This document shows positions 25,134-34,511 of a stretch of DNA of 64,000 bases, in pieces; the first letter of the stretch is position 1, and each line of letters begins with the position of its first letter. A program made the translations under genes and the position numbers. Where the stretch lies: contig NZ_CP084058.1 in assembly GCF_020215645.1 (NCBI RefSeq), positions 5,766,001 to 5,830,000 of the forward strand, written 5' to 3'. This stretch comes from Nonomuraea gerenzanensis (GTDB lineage Bacteria > Actinomycetota > Actinomycetes > Streptosporangiales > Streptosporangiaceae). The notes beneath the pieces were generated by a model. It had not been told where the DNA came from and did no database searches. It was given only the letters and a program-made list of their open reading frames with translations.

Positions 25134-25288
25134 TCATGGCGCGACCAACGCCGCCTGCCCGGGCAGCATGCCCAGCAGGCCGATCAGGGCGAGCGGTGGT
25201 GCGCAGGTGACCGGACGCGCGGCGCCGCGTACAGGCCCCTCACCAGGACGCCGGCGAGCAGGGCCTTGCGCGGCGGCAGCACGGTCAC
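25134..25288 (-). pseudogene. Frameshifted small membrane-protein gene after the cupin
   Basis: A GTG at 25288 overlaps the cupin stop (GTGA) and starts MTVLPPRKALLAGVLVRGLYAAP before running out of frame. A second frame continues with APPLALIGLLGMLPGQAALV to a TGA at 25134-25136. The two halves together would be a small hydrophobic protein translationally coupled to the cupin, but the 155-base span needs one frameshift. The family is not recognised. Confidence 0.35.
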
Positions 25289-25755
25289 GCCCGCCATTCG
25301 TGATCAGGCAGGAACCGCACGCCGTACCGCTGCGGCACGGTGCCGAACCGCTCGGGCGCGGGCACGTACGGCGCGGCGGGCAGGCCGAGGTCGTCGGTGG
25401 GCGTGCCGAGCGACTCGAAGAAGCGCTCGAACGTGCCGCCCGGCCCCGCCGCCACGCCCACGACCTGGCTCCGGTGGCGCTCGATGCGATAGGCGTGCGG
25501 GCAGTTCTTCGGCACGAACCCGAAGTCGCCCGAGGTCAGCAGCTTCTCCTGCTGCTCACCCGCGAGGTCCTCGACGAACAGCCGCACCGCGCCCTGGGTG
25601 ACGAAGAAGACCTCGTAGGTGTCCGCGTGCAGGTGCGCGGGGATGATTTTTCCCTTGGGGCCCTCGCAGGTGAAGAAGTTGAACGTGTTCTCGGTCTGCT
25701 CGCCGCCCGCGTAGATCGTGATCAGGTCGCCGAACAGGTGGGCCCGGTCGCCCAA
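25285..25755 (-). CDS. Quercetinase-like cupin protein
   Basis: A 156-residue cupin. Motif 1 has the metal-ligand pattern HLHADTYEVFFV (two His and a Glu), and a PKNCPHAYRI segment supplies the second motif's His. This is the layout of single-domain quercetin 2,3-dioxygenase-like cupins, which bind Fe, Mn or Ni and oxidise flavonols or related enols; the actual substrate is unknown. The only in-frame start is TTG 25755, with no clear Shine-Dalgarno, so the start is uncertain. It is divergent from a MarR regulator 72 bases away, the likely controller. Confidence 0.82.
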   Translation of the reverse strand: MGDRAHLFGDLITIYAGGEQTENTFNFFTCEGPKGKIIPAHLHADTYEVFFVTQGAVRLFVEDLAGEQQEKLLTSGDFGFVPKNCPHAYRIERHRSQVVGVAAGPGGTFERFFESLGTPTDDLGLPAAPYVPAPERFGTVPQRYGVRFLPDHEWRA

Positions 25756-25827
25756 TGCCTGACATTAGGAGGGGTGGGAGACTTCGGCAAGGCGCCGTAC
25801 CGACGAGGACTTGGATCGCACACCCAC

Positions 25828-26292
25828 ATGACCCAGCCGGCCCGTAACCTGCCGCAGCGCCTGGCCGAGGCCAGGCGCTGGTTCGACGAAGGGCTCCTGG
25901 CCGGCATGGAGGCGGCGGGCGAGCGCCCGCTGACCGTCGCGCAGGCCTGGGTGTTCGCCACGCTCGACGACGCGGGCACCACGGTGTCCGAGCTGGCGCG
26001 GAGGATGGGCGTCACCCGGCAGAGCGCCCACCAGGCCGTGCACGGTCTCATCGACGCGGGGCTCATGGAGCAGGTGCCCGACCCGTCCTCGGCGCGCGCC
26101 CGGCTGATCCGCACCACCGCCGAGGGGCGGCGGGCGCACGAGCTGGCCCAGCGGTGCATCGCCGTCATGGAGGACGTGCTGGCGCGCCGGCTCGGTGAGC
26201 AGGGGGCGGCGGCGTTGCGGGCGGCGCTCGAGACGCCGTGGGGGGATCCGCCGCTCGTGGCCGCTCCGCCTGACGACGAAGGCCCGAAATGA
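25828..26292 (+). CDS. MarR-family regulator
   Basis: A 154-residue winged-helix protein with the MarR core: VSELARRMGVTRQSAHQAVHGLIDAGLMEQVPDPSSARARLIRTTAEG. ATG 25828 is the likely start. It is divergent from the cupin gene, and MarR proteins commonly repress such aromatic-metabolising neighbours until a phenolic ligand binds. Confidence 0.88.
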   Translation: MTQPARNLPQRLAEARRWFDEGLLAGMEAAGERPLTVAQAWVFATLDDAGTTVSELARRMGVTRQSAHQAVHGLIDAGLMEQVPDPSSARARLIRTTAEGRRAHELAQRCIAVMEDVLARRLGEQGAAALRAALETPWGDPPLVAAPPDDEGPK

Positions 26293-26378
26293 TCAATTGA
26301 AAGGGCGAAAGAACAATTTCCCGATAGTTAGGATTCAGCGGAAGGACGGAAAAGGACCCCTGGGGCGGGAGCGCACTT

Positions 26379-28304
26379 GTGATCGAAAAGGCGGACGCCG
26401 TGGCCGGAGCGGCTGAGGGGGCCACCGCGTCGGTGGGCGCTCCCGGGCGGGCCTCCGCGGACGGCCTCGCCGCCGCCCCTGCGGACGCCTCCGGGCAACT
26501 GCCGGCGGAGGCCTCCGGGCAAGTGCCGGCGGACGCGATCAGGCGGGTGCCGGTGAACGGGAACGGCGCCGCGTCGGCGGACGCGATCGGCCGGGTCCTC
26601 GGCACGCAGGCCGCCTCGCCCCTGTCGTTCTGGGTGGGCCTGGAGCCGGGCCGCGTCGTCCAGCTCGACGACGTGGTGGTGACCAGGCGCGACACCCCGG
26701 AGTTCGGCCAGGTGCTGGTCGCGGGGGTGGTCTCGGCGGTCGAGGCCAGGCACGAGGGCGCCGCCTTCGACTCCGACGTCTTCCTCATCGCCGACGGCGC
26801 GCTGCCCGCCGCCGTCGTCGAGTCCGCCGAGGTCCGCGTCACCAGGGTGGAGCCGGAGGTGTTCATCCCGCCGCTGCCCGGCGCGCTCGCCTACCGGGCG
26901 CAGGCCGGCGACCGCGACCAGGCGCTCTACTTCGACGTCATGGACCGGCGCGTCCCCATGGGGCTCGGCCGCGACGGCCGCCCGATGTACGTGAATTTCG
27001 ATTTTCTCGACGGCACCCGGGGCGCCCACGTGTCGATCTCCGGCGTTTCCGGAGTGGCGACGAAGACGTCGTTCGCGACATTCCTGGTGTATTCCATTTT
27101 CAACTCGGGAGTGCTGGGCGCCGAGGCCGCCAACACCAAAGCGCTGATCTTCTCCGTGAAAGGCGAGGACCTGCTCTTCCTCGACCACGCCAACACCCGC
27201 CTCGACGCCGCCGCCCGCGCCCGGTACGACCTGCTCGGCCTGCCCGCGACCCCGTTCGGCAGCGTCCACGTGTTCGCCCCGCCGCGTCCCGGCGACCCCA
27301 ACGGCGTGCCGAACGTGCAGGCCAGGACCCAGGCTGTCAGCGCCTACTACTGGACGCTGGCGGAGTTCTGCGCCGAGGAGCTGCTGCGGTTCGTCTTCAC
27401 CGACGCCGACGACGAGCGGGCCCAGTACTCCCTGCTCGTCGGCCAGGTGGCGGCCCGGCTGCAGGCGTGGGCCGAGCCCCTCGGGGAGTCGGGCGCCGTC
27501 CGCGTGCGCCGCCCCGACGGTGAGGCGGGGCCGGTCTGCCGCACGTTCGCCGACCTGGTGGACCTCGTCGCGGGGCAGCTCGCCGACGAGGGCACGCGCG
27601 CCGCCTGGACCGGCGCGCCGACACCGCTCGGCACCGTGAACGCGTTCGTGCGGCGGCTGCGCAGCGCCGTGCGGCCGCTGTCGCCGATCGTGCGCGGCGA
27701 CCTGCCGGGCCGCCGCCCGCACTCGATCGGCGTCTCCGACGCCCAGGTGTCGATCGTGGACCTGCACAACCTGCCGGAGCGGGCGCAGCGCTTCGTCGTC
27801 GGCGTGACACTGCGCGGCGAGTTCGCCCGCAAGGAGAGCGCGGGCACGGCCAGGCCGCTGCTGTTCGTGGTGCTGGACGAGCTGAACAAGTACGCGCCCC
27901 GCGAGGGCGAGTCGCCGATCAAGGAGATCCTGCTCGACGTGGCCGAGCGCGGCCGGTCCCTGGGCGTGATCCTCATCGGCGCCCAGCAGACGGCCTCGGA
28001 GGTCGAGCGCCGCATCGTGGCCAACTGCGCGGTGCGCGTCGCCGGCCGCCTCGACCCGGCCGAGGCCACCCGCCCCGAGTACGGCTGGCTGCCCGCCACC
28101 GCCAGGGAACGTGCCACGATCGCCCGTCCCGGCACGATGTTCGTCACCCAGCCCGAGATCCCCGTGCCGCTCGCGGTCACCTTCCCGTTCCCCGCGTGGG
28201 CCACCCGCCCGGCCGAGGCGGCGCCGCCGCCCGCAGCCGTGTCACGCGGCCCCGACCCGTTCGCCGGCCTGCCCGGCGCCGACGACGACATCCCTCCCTT
28301 CTAA
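26379..28304 (+). CDS. herA: HerA-like DNA-translocating ATPase (DUF87/ATP-binding)
   Basis: A 641-residue protein. After a low-complexity Ala/Gly/Pro leader (about 65 residues) it has an N-terminal beta-barrel-like HAS region (VGLEPGRVVQLDDVVVTRRD), then Walker A GVSGVATKTS near residue 221 and Walker B LLFVVLDELNKYAP near 494-507. A RGRSLG/ILIGAQQTASEV segment follows, with the sensor and arginine-finger region typical of HerA hexameric helicases. The Walker A lacks the usual second Gly before Lys (T-K-T instead of G-K-T). HerA pumps DNA into NurA during end resection. It starts the herA-sbcD-sbcC-nurA unit, with GTG 26379 as start; the sbcD gene follows after 11 bases. Confidence 0.85.
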   Translation: MIEKADAVAGAAEGATASVGAPGRASADGLAAAPADASGQLPAEASGQVPADAIRRVPVNGNGAASADAIGRVLGTQAASPLSFWVGLEPGRVVQLDDVVVTRRDTPEFGQVLVAGVVSAVEARHEGAAFDSDVFLIADGALPAAVVESAEVRVTRVEPEVFIPPLPGALAYRAQAGDRDQALYFDVMDRRVPMGLGRDGRPMYVNFDFLDGTRGAHVSISGVSGVATKTSFATFLVYSIFNSGVLGAEAANTKALIFSVKGEDLLFLDHANTRLDAAARARYDLLGLPATPFGSVHVFAPPRPGDPNGVPNVQARTQAVSAYYWTLAEFCAEELLRFVFTDADDERAQYSLLVGQVAARLQAWAEPLGESGAVRVRRPDGEAGPVCRTFADLVDLVAGQLADEGTRAAWTGAPTPLGTVNAFVRRLRSAVRPLSPIVRGDLPGRRPHSIGVSDAQVSIVDLHNLPERAQRFVVGVTLRGEFARKESAGTARPLLFVVLDELNKYAPREGESPIKEILLDVAERGRSLGVILIGAQQTASEVERRIVANCAVRVAGRLDPAEATRPEYGWLPATARERATIARPGTMFVTQPEIPVPLAVTFPFPAWATRPAEAAPPPAAVSRGPDPFAGLPGADDDIPPF

Positions 28305-28315
28305 GGACGCTTCGC

Positions 28316-29467
28316 ATGAAGATCCTGCACACCGCCGACTGGCACGTAGGCAAGGTACTGAAGGGCCGTCACCGCCTCGACGAGCACCGCGCGGTGCTGC
28401 GCGAGCTGGTCGCGCTGGCCCGCGAGGAGGACGTGGACGCCGTCATCGTGGCGGGCGACCTCTTCGACACCTCCGCCCCCACCCCCGAGGCGCAGGCGCT
28501 GGTGCTGGACGCGGTGCTCGCGCTGCACGAGGGCGGCCGCGACGTCGTGGTGCTGGCGGGCAACCACGACAACCCGCAGCTCCTGGAGGTGTACCGGCCG
28601 ATACTCGGCAGGCTCGGCATCCACGTCGTCGGCACGTTCCGGCGTCCCGACCAGGGCGGCACGCTCAGCTTCACGGCCCGCTCGGGCGAGCCGGTGCGGC
28701 TGGCCGTGCTGCCGTTCCTGTCTCACCGGTACGTCGTGCGCGCCGCCGACGTGCTCACCGGCACCCCCGCCGAGCACAACCGCGACTACGCCGCCCGCGT
28801 CGCCGAGCTGGTGCGGGCGCTCACCACGGGCTTCGAGGCCGGCACCGTCAACCTCGTCACCACCCACGGCACCCTGCCCAGCGGCCGGTTCGGCGGCGGC
28901 GAGCGCCGCGCCCAGTCGATCTTCTCCTACTACTTCGAGCCCACCGCGTTCCCCGTCACCACCCAGTACGCCGCCCTCGGCCACCTGCACCGCCGCCAGC
29001 AGATCCCCGGCCCCTGCCCCATCTGGTACAGCGGCTCGCCCCTCGCCGTCGACTTCGGCGAGGAGGACAACACCCCCGGCGCGCTGCTCGTCACCGTCGA
29101 GCCAGGCCGCCCCGCCGTGGTGCGCGAGGCGACGCTCTCCTCGGCCCGCGCCCTGGCCACCAGGACGGGCACGCTGGCGGAGCTGGAGGCCATGGCCGCC
29201 GACCTCACCGACACCTGGCTGCGGGTGATCGTGGCCGAGAAGCCCCGGCCCGGCCTGGCCGACACCGTGCGCGAGATCCTGCCCACGGCCCTGGAGGTGA
29301 CCGTGCACGAGCGCTTCCAGCCCGTACGCGACCCCCGCCGCGCCTCGGCGGCCGGCGCCGCTCGCGGCCCGCGCGAGCTGTTCCGCGACTACCTGAAGGG
29401 CGCCGGCCGCGACAACGACCAGGTCGCCGCCCTGTTCGACCGCCTGCACGAGGAGGTGACCGGCTGA
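28316..29467 (+). CDS. sbcD: SbcD (Mre11-like) nuclease subunit
   Basis: A 383-residue metallophosphoesterase. Conserved motifs are LHTADWHVGK (motif I), VAGDLFDT (II), LAGNHDN (III), TTHGTL (IV) and ALGHLHRRQ (V), which together bind two Mn ions. With SbcC it forms the complex that opens DNA hairpins and processes double-strand ends. The start is ATG 28316, and the stop overlaps the sbcC start by ATGA-type overlap (TGATG). It sits between HerA-like and SbcC genes. Confidence 0.95.
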   Translation: MKILHTADWHVGKVLKGRHRLDEHRAVLRELVALAREEDVDAVIVAGDLFDTSAPTPEAQALVLDAVLALHEGGRDVVVLAGNHDNPQLLEVYRPILGRLGIHVVGTFRRPDQGGTLSFTARSGEPVRLAVLPFLSHRYVVRAADVLTGTPAEHNRDYAARVAELVRALTTGFEAGTVNLVTTHGTLPSGRFGGGERRAQSIFSYYFEPTAFPVTTQYAALGHLHRRQQIPGPCPIWYSGSPLAVDFGEEDNTPGALLVTVEPGRPAVVREATLSSARALATRTGTLAELEAMAADLTDTWLRVIVAEKPRPGLADTVREILPTALEVTVHERFQPVRDPRRASAAGAARGPRELFRDYLKGAGRDNDQVAALFDRLHEEVTG

Positions 29468-32019
29468 TGCGGCCCCTGAAGCTCCACCTCGACGACTTCG
29501 GCAGCTTCCGCGAGCCCGTCACGGCCGACTTCTCCGACGTCGACTACTTCGTCCTCGTCGGCCCGACGGGCGCGGGCAAGAGCACGCTGATCGACGCCAT
29601 CTGCTTCGCCCTGTACGGCACCGTGCCGCGCTGGGGCAGGGAGAACGTCATCGCCCACGCCCTGGCCCCGTCCGCCGTGGCCGCCAAGGTGGCGCTGGTC
29701 TTCGAGACCGGGGGCCGCAGGTACGCCGTCGTCCGGGCGCTCAAGCGCGACGCCAAGGGCAAGGTGCACACCGCCGAGGCCCGCCTGGAGGAGCTCGTGC
29801 CGTCCGTCCCGGCGACGGCCGGGCTGGAGGAGCTGATGAGCGCCGTCGCCCGGCCGCTCGCGGAGGGCGCCGCCGTCACCGCCGAGGTCCAGCGGATCAC
29901 CGGCCTGGAGTACCGGTTCTTCACCCAGTGCGTGGTGCTGCCGCAGGGCAGGTTCGCCGAGTTCCTGCACGCCCAGCCGCGCGAACGCCAGGACCTGCTC
30001 GTGCAGCTCCTCGACGCCGAGGTCTACGAGCAGGTCAGGCAGCGCGCCGTCCAGGAGGAGGGCGCCGCCGCGCAGGCCGCCACGTTCGCCCGCGAGCGGC
30101 TGGCCCGCCTCGCCGACGCCGACGAGGCCGCCGAACAGGCGGCCGAGGCCCGGCTGACCTCGCTCCGCGCCCTGGACGAGCAGGTCAGGGGCGACCTCGA
30201 CACCCTCAGGAGCACGGCGGAGGAGATCCGCCGCCTCGCCGCGGAGCGGGAGACCGCCCGGCGGCGGGTGGCCGCGCTGACCTCGCTCGCCATGCCGGCG
30301 GAGGTGCCCACGCTGGCGCAGACCGTCCGCGCGGCGGCGGCGGAGGTGCGCGCGCACGCCGCCGACGCCGAGCTGGCCGCGGCGGAGGAGCAGCGGGCCG
30401 AGGACGAGCTGGCCGCGCTGGACGATCCCGGCGTGCTCATGGACCGGCTCAGGACGATCGAGGAGCACGAACGCGTCGTCACCGAGCTGCGTTCCGTCGA
30501 GGAACGGGCCGCCCGGACGCGAGCCGGCCTCGAACCGCTCACCGAACGCGCCCGCGCCCTCGACACCGCGCTCGCCGAGGCCGAGGAGGCCAGGGACCGG
30601 CTGCGCGACGCCCACGCGGGGGCCGAGCTGGCCGCCCGGCTCGTCGTCGGCCAGCAGTGCCCCACCTGCCTGCGGCCCGTCGAACGGCTGCCCCACCATC
30701 CGGCTTCGGCCGACCTGCGGGCAGCGGAGCGGCACGTCAAGAGCTGCCGCAAGGAGGCCGAGCAGGCGCGCACCCGCCGCACGGAAGCCGAGACCGAGAC
30801 CCGCCACCTCGAACGCGCGGCCCGTGACCTGGCCGTACGCGCCACCCGCAGCGGCCACGCCGTGGCGGCGTTCACGGGCTCCGGCCAGGCAGCCGACGCC
30901 GCTCCTGCCGGGGCGGTGCTGGACCTCGACGGGCTGCGCGACGACCTGGAAGGGCGGCTCGCGGCCGTGCGGGCGGCGGAGCGGCGGGCCGCCAAGCTCA
31001 GGCAGGCCGCCCGCGACGCCCGGGCCCGGCTCGCCACCGCCCAGCGGCGCGCCGACGAGCTGACCGGCAGGACCGACCGGCTCTGGCGTGCCCTGGAGGC
31101 CGCCCGCGACACGGTGGTGCCGCTCGGCGCGCCGCCCGTGGACCGCGCCGACCTCCACCACGCCTGGACGAGCCTGCTCACCTGGCGCGACGACACCGCC
31201 GTCCGGGAGCGGGCGGCGCTGGACGAGCAGGACGGACGCGTCACCGGTGCTGAGCGCCGGGCACGGGAGCTGCTCTCCGCCGTCGTCGCCCGCCTGAGCG
31301 GCCACGACGTGCCCGTCCCCGGAACCGCCGTGACCCCGGCCGCCTCGGAGAGCAGCACCGATGCCGACGGTGGTGCGGTGGCCGCGCGGCTGGGGGAGCT
31401 GGTGGCCGCGGCGACCGCGCAGGCGCAGGCACGCCTGGCCAGGGTCAGGGAGAACCGCGCCACCGCCAGGGAGCTGGACGAGCGCGCCAGGACCGAGGAG
31501 GAGCGCGCCAGGGTGGCCAAGGAGCTGGCCCAGTGCCTGCGCGCCGACGCGTTCGAGCGCTGGCTCTGCACCGAGGCGCTCGACCTGCTGGTCACCGCCG
31601 CCTCCGACACCCTGCGTGAGCTGTCCGACGGCCAGTACGAGCTGGCCCTCGGCGCCAGGAACGAGATCGAGGTCATCGACCACGCCGAGGCGGGCCTGCG
31701 CCGCAACGCCCGCACCCTGTCGGGCGGCGAGACGTTCCAGGCCGCGCTCGCCCTGGCCCTGGCCCTGTCTGACCAGGTGGCGGGCCTGTCGGCGACGGCG
31801 GCGCGCAGCCTCGACTCGCTCTTCCTCGACGAGGGCTTCGGCAGCCTCGACCCGGCCACCCTCGACACGGTCGCCACCACCCTCGAACGGCTGGCCGGCG
31901 GGCGCGAGCGCATGGTCGGCGTGGTCACGCACGTGCCGGCGCTGGCCGATCGCATCCCGGTGCGTTTCGAGGTCCGCCGCGACGCCAAGGGCTCGCACCT
32001 GCACAAGGTGACGGCATGA
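29467..32019 (+). CDS. sbcC: SbcC (Rad50-like) SMC-type ATPase subunit
   Basis: An 850-residue ATPase. The Walker A is GPTGAGKST (residues 31-39), followed by long charged coiled-coil arms with a zinc hook CPTC near residue 398. ABC signature LSGGETF lies near 751, and Walker B is LDSLFLDEGFGSLD. It partners with the SbcD encoded immediately upstream. The length is shorter than E. coli SbcC (about 1,050), so the coiled-coil arms are reduced. It overlaps sbcD and nurA by ATGA junctions, so all are co-translated. Confidence 0.95.
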   Translation: MRPLKLHLDDFGSFREPVTADFSDVDYFVLVGPTGAGKSTLIDAICFALYGTVPRWGRENVIAHALAPSAVAAKVALVFETGGRRYAVVRALKRDAKGKVHTAEARLEELVPSVPATAGLEELMSAVARPLAEGAAVTAEVQRITGLEYRFFTQCVVLPQGRFAEFLHAQPRERQDLLVQLLDAEVYEQVRQRAVQEEGAAAQAATFARERLARLADADEAAEQAAEARLTSLRALDEQVRGDLDTLRSTAEEIRRLAAERETARRRVAALTSLAMPAEVPTLAQTVRAAAAEVRAHAADAELAAAEEQRAEDELAALDDPGVLMDRLRTIEEHERVVTELRSVEERAARTRAGLEPLTERARALDTALAEAEEARDRLRDAHAGAELAARLVVGQQCPTCLRPVERLPHHPASADLRAAERHVKSCRKEAEQARTRRTEAETETRHLERAARDLAVRATRSGHAVAAFTGSGQAADAAPAGAVLDLDGLRDDLEGRLAAVRAAERRAAKLRQAARDARARLATAQRRADELTGRTDRLWRALEAARDTVVPLGAPPVDRADLHHAWTSLLTWRDDTAVRERAALDEQDGRVTGAERRARELLSAVVARLSGHDVPVPGTAVTPAASESSTDADGGAVAARLGELVAAATAQAQARLARVRENRATARELDERARTEEERARVAKELAQCLRADAFERWLCTEALDLLVTAASDTLRELSDGQYELALGARNEIEVIDHAEAGLRRNARTLSGGETFQAALALALALSDQVAGLSATAARSLDSLFLDEGFGSLDPATLDTVATTLERLAGGRERMVGVVTHVPALADRIPVRFEVRRDAKGSHLHKVTA

Positions 32020-33077
32020 CAACCGCGTTCACCGTGGACCCGTGGGATCCCAGCTACACAGCCGCGCTGAACGCCGAGGCGCTGGCCGACCTGGACGCCA
32101 CCAGCGCGCAGCTCGACCTGGACGTCGAGCTGCCCGCCGCCCGCTGGCGCCCGATCACCCCAGATCCCCGCACCTCACCGCCCGACGTGCTGCTGATCGC
32201 CGACGGCGTCCGCCGGATCGACGCCCGCCTGTGGACGTACGCGCCCGGCGACCACGCGGAGGCCGCCGCAGCGCCGGGCAACGGCCACCCCCCGCCGGGC
32301 AACGGCCACCCCGCGCCGGGCGGTGGCGCGCCCATGCCGGGCATCGCCGCGTCCTGCGCCGCCGGCATCGTCCGCCGCACCCCCGGCACCCCCGCCGAGC
32401 CGGTCGCCGTCGAGGTGAGCCGCGCCCTGTTCAGCGCGTCGCCGCACCCCACCGACATCCGCACCGCCGCCGCCACCTACCGCGCCCGCCGCGCCCCCCG
32501 CTCCGGCATGGACGACCTGATCCTCGCCCTCCAGAGCCACCTCACCCAGCTGGAGGTGGACCTCGCGATCCGCCACAGGTCCGAGGCGGACGCCGACGAC
32601 CTGCTCCTGGTGGACGGCCCGCTGCGAGGACGCACGCACCTGCCCCGCACCGTCGGCTACATCAAGACCCACCACACCGCCTACCTGCCGGCACCCCAGG
32701 CCGGCACCGTGTCCGGCCTGGGGCCCGGTCAGCGCACCCCGGTCTTCCTCATGGGCACGAGCTGGCGCCGCCACGCCTGGTACGTACGGCTGCCCGCTCC
32801 CTCCGGCATGCCCTGGGCCGGCGTCGTCCGCTGTGAGGCGAGCGCCGACCTGGGCCTCGACGCCCTGGTCCGCCTGGCGGACTCCGTCACCCACGCCCTG
32901 CCGCCCCTGGCCGGTGTCGACTACAAGGACCCCCGCGCCCCGCAGAACCTCGTCCCCATCGGCGGCCTGGAACGCCTGCTGCGCCACCGCCTCGGCGACG
33001 CCCGCGTGCTCTACCGCGCCCTGCGGGCCGCCGCCCAGCACGACGCGGCGGCCCGCCGGGCCGTACCGGTGAGGTGA
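32016..33077 (+). CDS. nurA: NurA-like DNA end-resection nuclease
   Basis: A 353-residue protein with NurA-type motifs: LLIADGVRRIDARLW near residue 60, LLLVDGPLRGR near 205, and VGYIKTHHTAYL. The C-terminal YKDPRAPQNLVPIGGLERLLRHRLGDARVLYRAL has the Asp/Lys/Glu pattern of this RNase-H-like 5'-3' nuclease. A proline-glycine-rich linker with two PGNGHP units lies at residues 86-104. Its ATG overlaps the sbcC stop. With HerA it would resect DNA ends prepared by SbcCD. The identification rests on motifs and context. Confidence 0.85.
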   Translation: MTTAFTVDPWDPSYTAALNAEALADLDATSAQLDLDVELPAARWRPITPDPRTSPPDVLLIADGVRRIDARLWTYAPGDHAEAAAAPGNGHPPPGNGHPAPGGGAPMPGIAASCAAGIVRRTPGTPAEPVAVEVSRALFSASPHPTDIRTAAATYRARRAPRSGMDDLILALQSHLTQLEVDLAIRHRSEADADDLLLVDGPLRGRTHLPRTVGYIKTHHTAYLPAPQAGTVSGLGPGQRTPVFLMGTSWRRHAWYVRLPAPSGMPWAGVVRCEASADLGLDALVRLADSVTHALPPLAGVDYKDPRAPQNLVPIGGLERLLRHRLGDARVLYRALRAAAQHDAAARRAVPVR

Positions 33078-33079
33078 CC

Positions 33080-33463
33080 CTAGAGCCCCTGATGCGGGTC
33101 GGCCGCCTGGATCGCCGCCTCCACCGACGGCTCGACGTGGAAGAACTCGCGCAGCCCGCTGAGCGACAGGATCCGCTCCACCCGGGCGGGCACGTTCGAC
33201 AGGACCAGCGGGGAGCGCTGCGCGCGGCTCTGGTTCAGCAGCAGCACCAGCGCGCCGACCCCCATGGAGTCGCAGAACGTCAGGCCACCCAGATCCAGCA
33301 CCAGACCCACGGACGGGGCGGCCTGCCAGGCATCCGCGACCTGCCGATGCAGCAGGTCGGCGCATCGGTAGTCGAGATCGCCGCTGGCGTGGGCCACGAT
33401 CAGGCTGCCGTGCAGGCCGATCGAGACGGTGAAACGCCGGGCGGAGTCGCTCTGTCCGGTCAT
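33080..33463 (-). CDS. Anti-sigma factor antagonist (STAS domain)
   Basis: A 127-residue single STAS domain. The conserved LVLDLGGLTFCDSMGVGALVLL carries the Ser that is phosphorylated by an anti-sigma kinase in SpoIIAA/RsbV proteins. When unphosphorylated it binds the anti-sigma factor and releases a stress or sporulation sigma factor. No anti-sigma kinase gene is adjacent. It is convergent to nurA, with 2 bases between stops. Confidence 0.93.
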   Translation of the reverse strand: MTGQSDSARRFTVSIGLHGSLIVAHASGDLDYRCADLLHRQVADAWQAAPSVGLVLDLGGLTFCDSMGVGALVLLLNQSRAQRSPLVLSNVPARVERILSLSGLREFFHVEPSVEAAIQAADPHQGL

Positions 33464-33620
33464 GGACCTCCATCGTCAGCCCGAAGCGAACGGGGAGCAA
33501 CCCTGACGGCCGAGCATCCTGCCCGGTCCGCCGGGCGGGCGGCGTCGTCCCGCAGGGAGGTTTCCTGAGGTCGGCCGCCCACCCGCGCTACTTACCTGCC
33601 AAAGGGGACAAAATGGGCGG

Positions 33621-34511
33621 ATGACTGCCGATGATCAACCACCGGCCGGCCCGTTCGAGGAGCGGTTGTGGGCCGCGCACCAGGACGGGCAGCAGGCGGT
33701 GTGCCTGAGCCTGCTGCGTGAGACCGAGCTGGCGCTGCCGATCACCGCCGCCGCGGCGGCGGGCACGGAGGCGCCTGCCTGGCCGACGGCCGAGGACGCG
33801 GCCGGGCGCACCTGGCTGCTCGCCTTCACCTCCGTCGAGGCCATGCGGCTGGCCTCGGGCGGGGCAGCGACGCACTGCCGGGTGGCGTCGCTGACCGAGC
33901 TGGCCGCCGGCTGGCCCGACCTGCGCTGGGGGCTGGCCGTCAACCCGGGGCTGCGCGTGTCGTTCCTGCTGGAGCCCGGTACGGTGGCCCGGCTGGCTGT
34001 GCCCACCATGGTGCAGGACCTCCGGCTCGCCCCCGGCTCGGGGGTGCCCGTGGTGCAGAAGCTGCTCGCGGCGCAGGACATCCCCGAGCTGCTGCTCACC
34101 AGGGAGCCGAGGGTGTCCGGCTACTGCCACCACGGGCTCGACGTCTCGCACATCGCCACCCCGGCGGTGCTCGCCGCCGCCCTGGGCCGCCCCGACCTGC
34201 TGACCGAGAGCGGGTCGCTGAACATCCTGCGCTGGCGTCCCATCGGGCTGGAGCTCTACCGCACGCCGTACGGGGGGAGCGACGAGCAGGGCAGGGACGC
34301 CGTGGCGGGCTGGGTGGTCGAGGAGCCCCCGTTCGTCGGCATGGGGCTGGTGCCCAGCGTCGACAACGTCATCCGCGAGTACAAGGTGTACGGGGTCGGC
34401 CTGCCCCACGGCGCCGAGATCTGGGAGCTCACCGACGAGGGGACCGAGCACCGCCGCGCCCTCTACCACGGCGACCTGCGGCGCTGGCAGCTCATCGGGA
34501 GGCGCTCATGA
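33621..34511 (+). CDS. SseB-domain protein of the ESX/toxin locus
   Basis: A 296-residue protein with an N-terminal half like the SseB N-terminal domain: FEERLWAAHQDGQQAVCLSLLRETELALPI, then TWLLAFTSVEAMRLASGG and WGLAVNPGLRVSFLL. Such proteins recur next to actinobacterial type VII secretion and polymorphic-toxin genes; the biochemical role is unknown. The C-terminal half (VEEPPFVGMGLVPSVDNVIREYKVYGVGLPHGAEIWEL) is unassigned. It overlaps the next gene by ATGA and begins the toxin locus. Confidence 0.8.
   Translation: MTADDQPPAGPFEERLWAAHQDGQQAVCLSLLRETELALPITAAAAAGTEAPAWPTAEDAAGRTWLLAFTSVEAMRLASGGAATHCRVASLTELAAGWPDLRWGLAVNPGLRVSFLLEPGTVARLAVPTMVQDLRLAPGSGVPVVQKLLAAQDIPELLLTREPRVSGYCHHGLDVSHIATPAVLAAALGRPDLLTESGSLNILRWRPIGLELYRTPYGGSDEQGRDAVAGWVVEEPPFVGMGLVPSVDNVIREYKVYGVGLPHGAEIWELTDEGTEHRRALYHGDLRRWQLIGRRS

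Noticed and set aside
29389..32022. Long minus-strand frame over sbcC
   Set aside because: The plus strand has Walker A, zinc hook, LSGGE and Walker B motifs; the minus frame has none.
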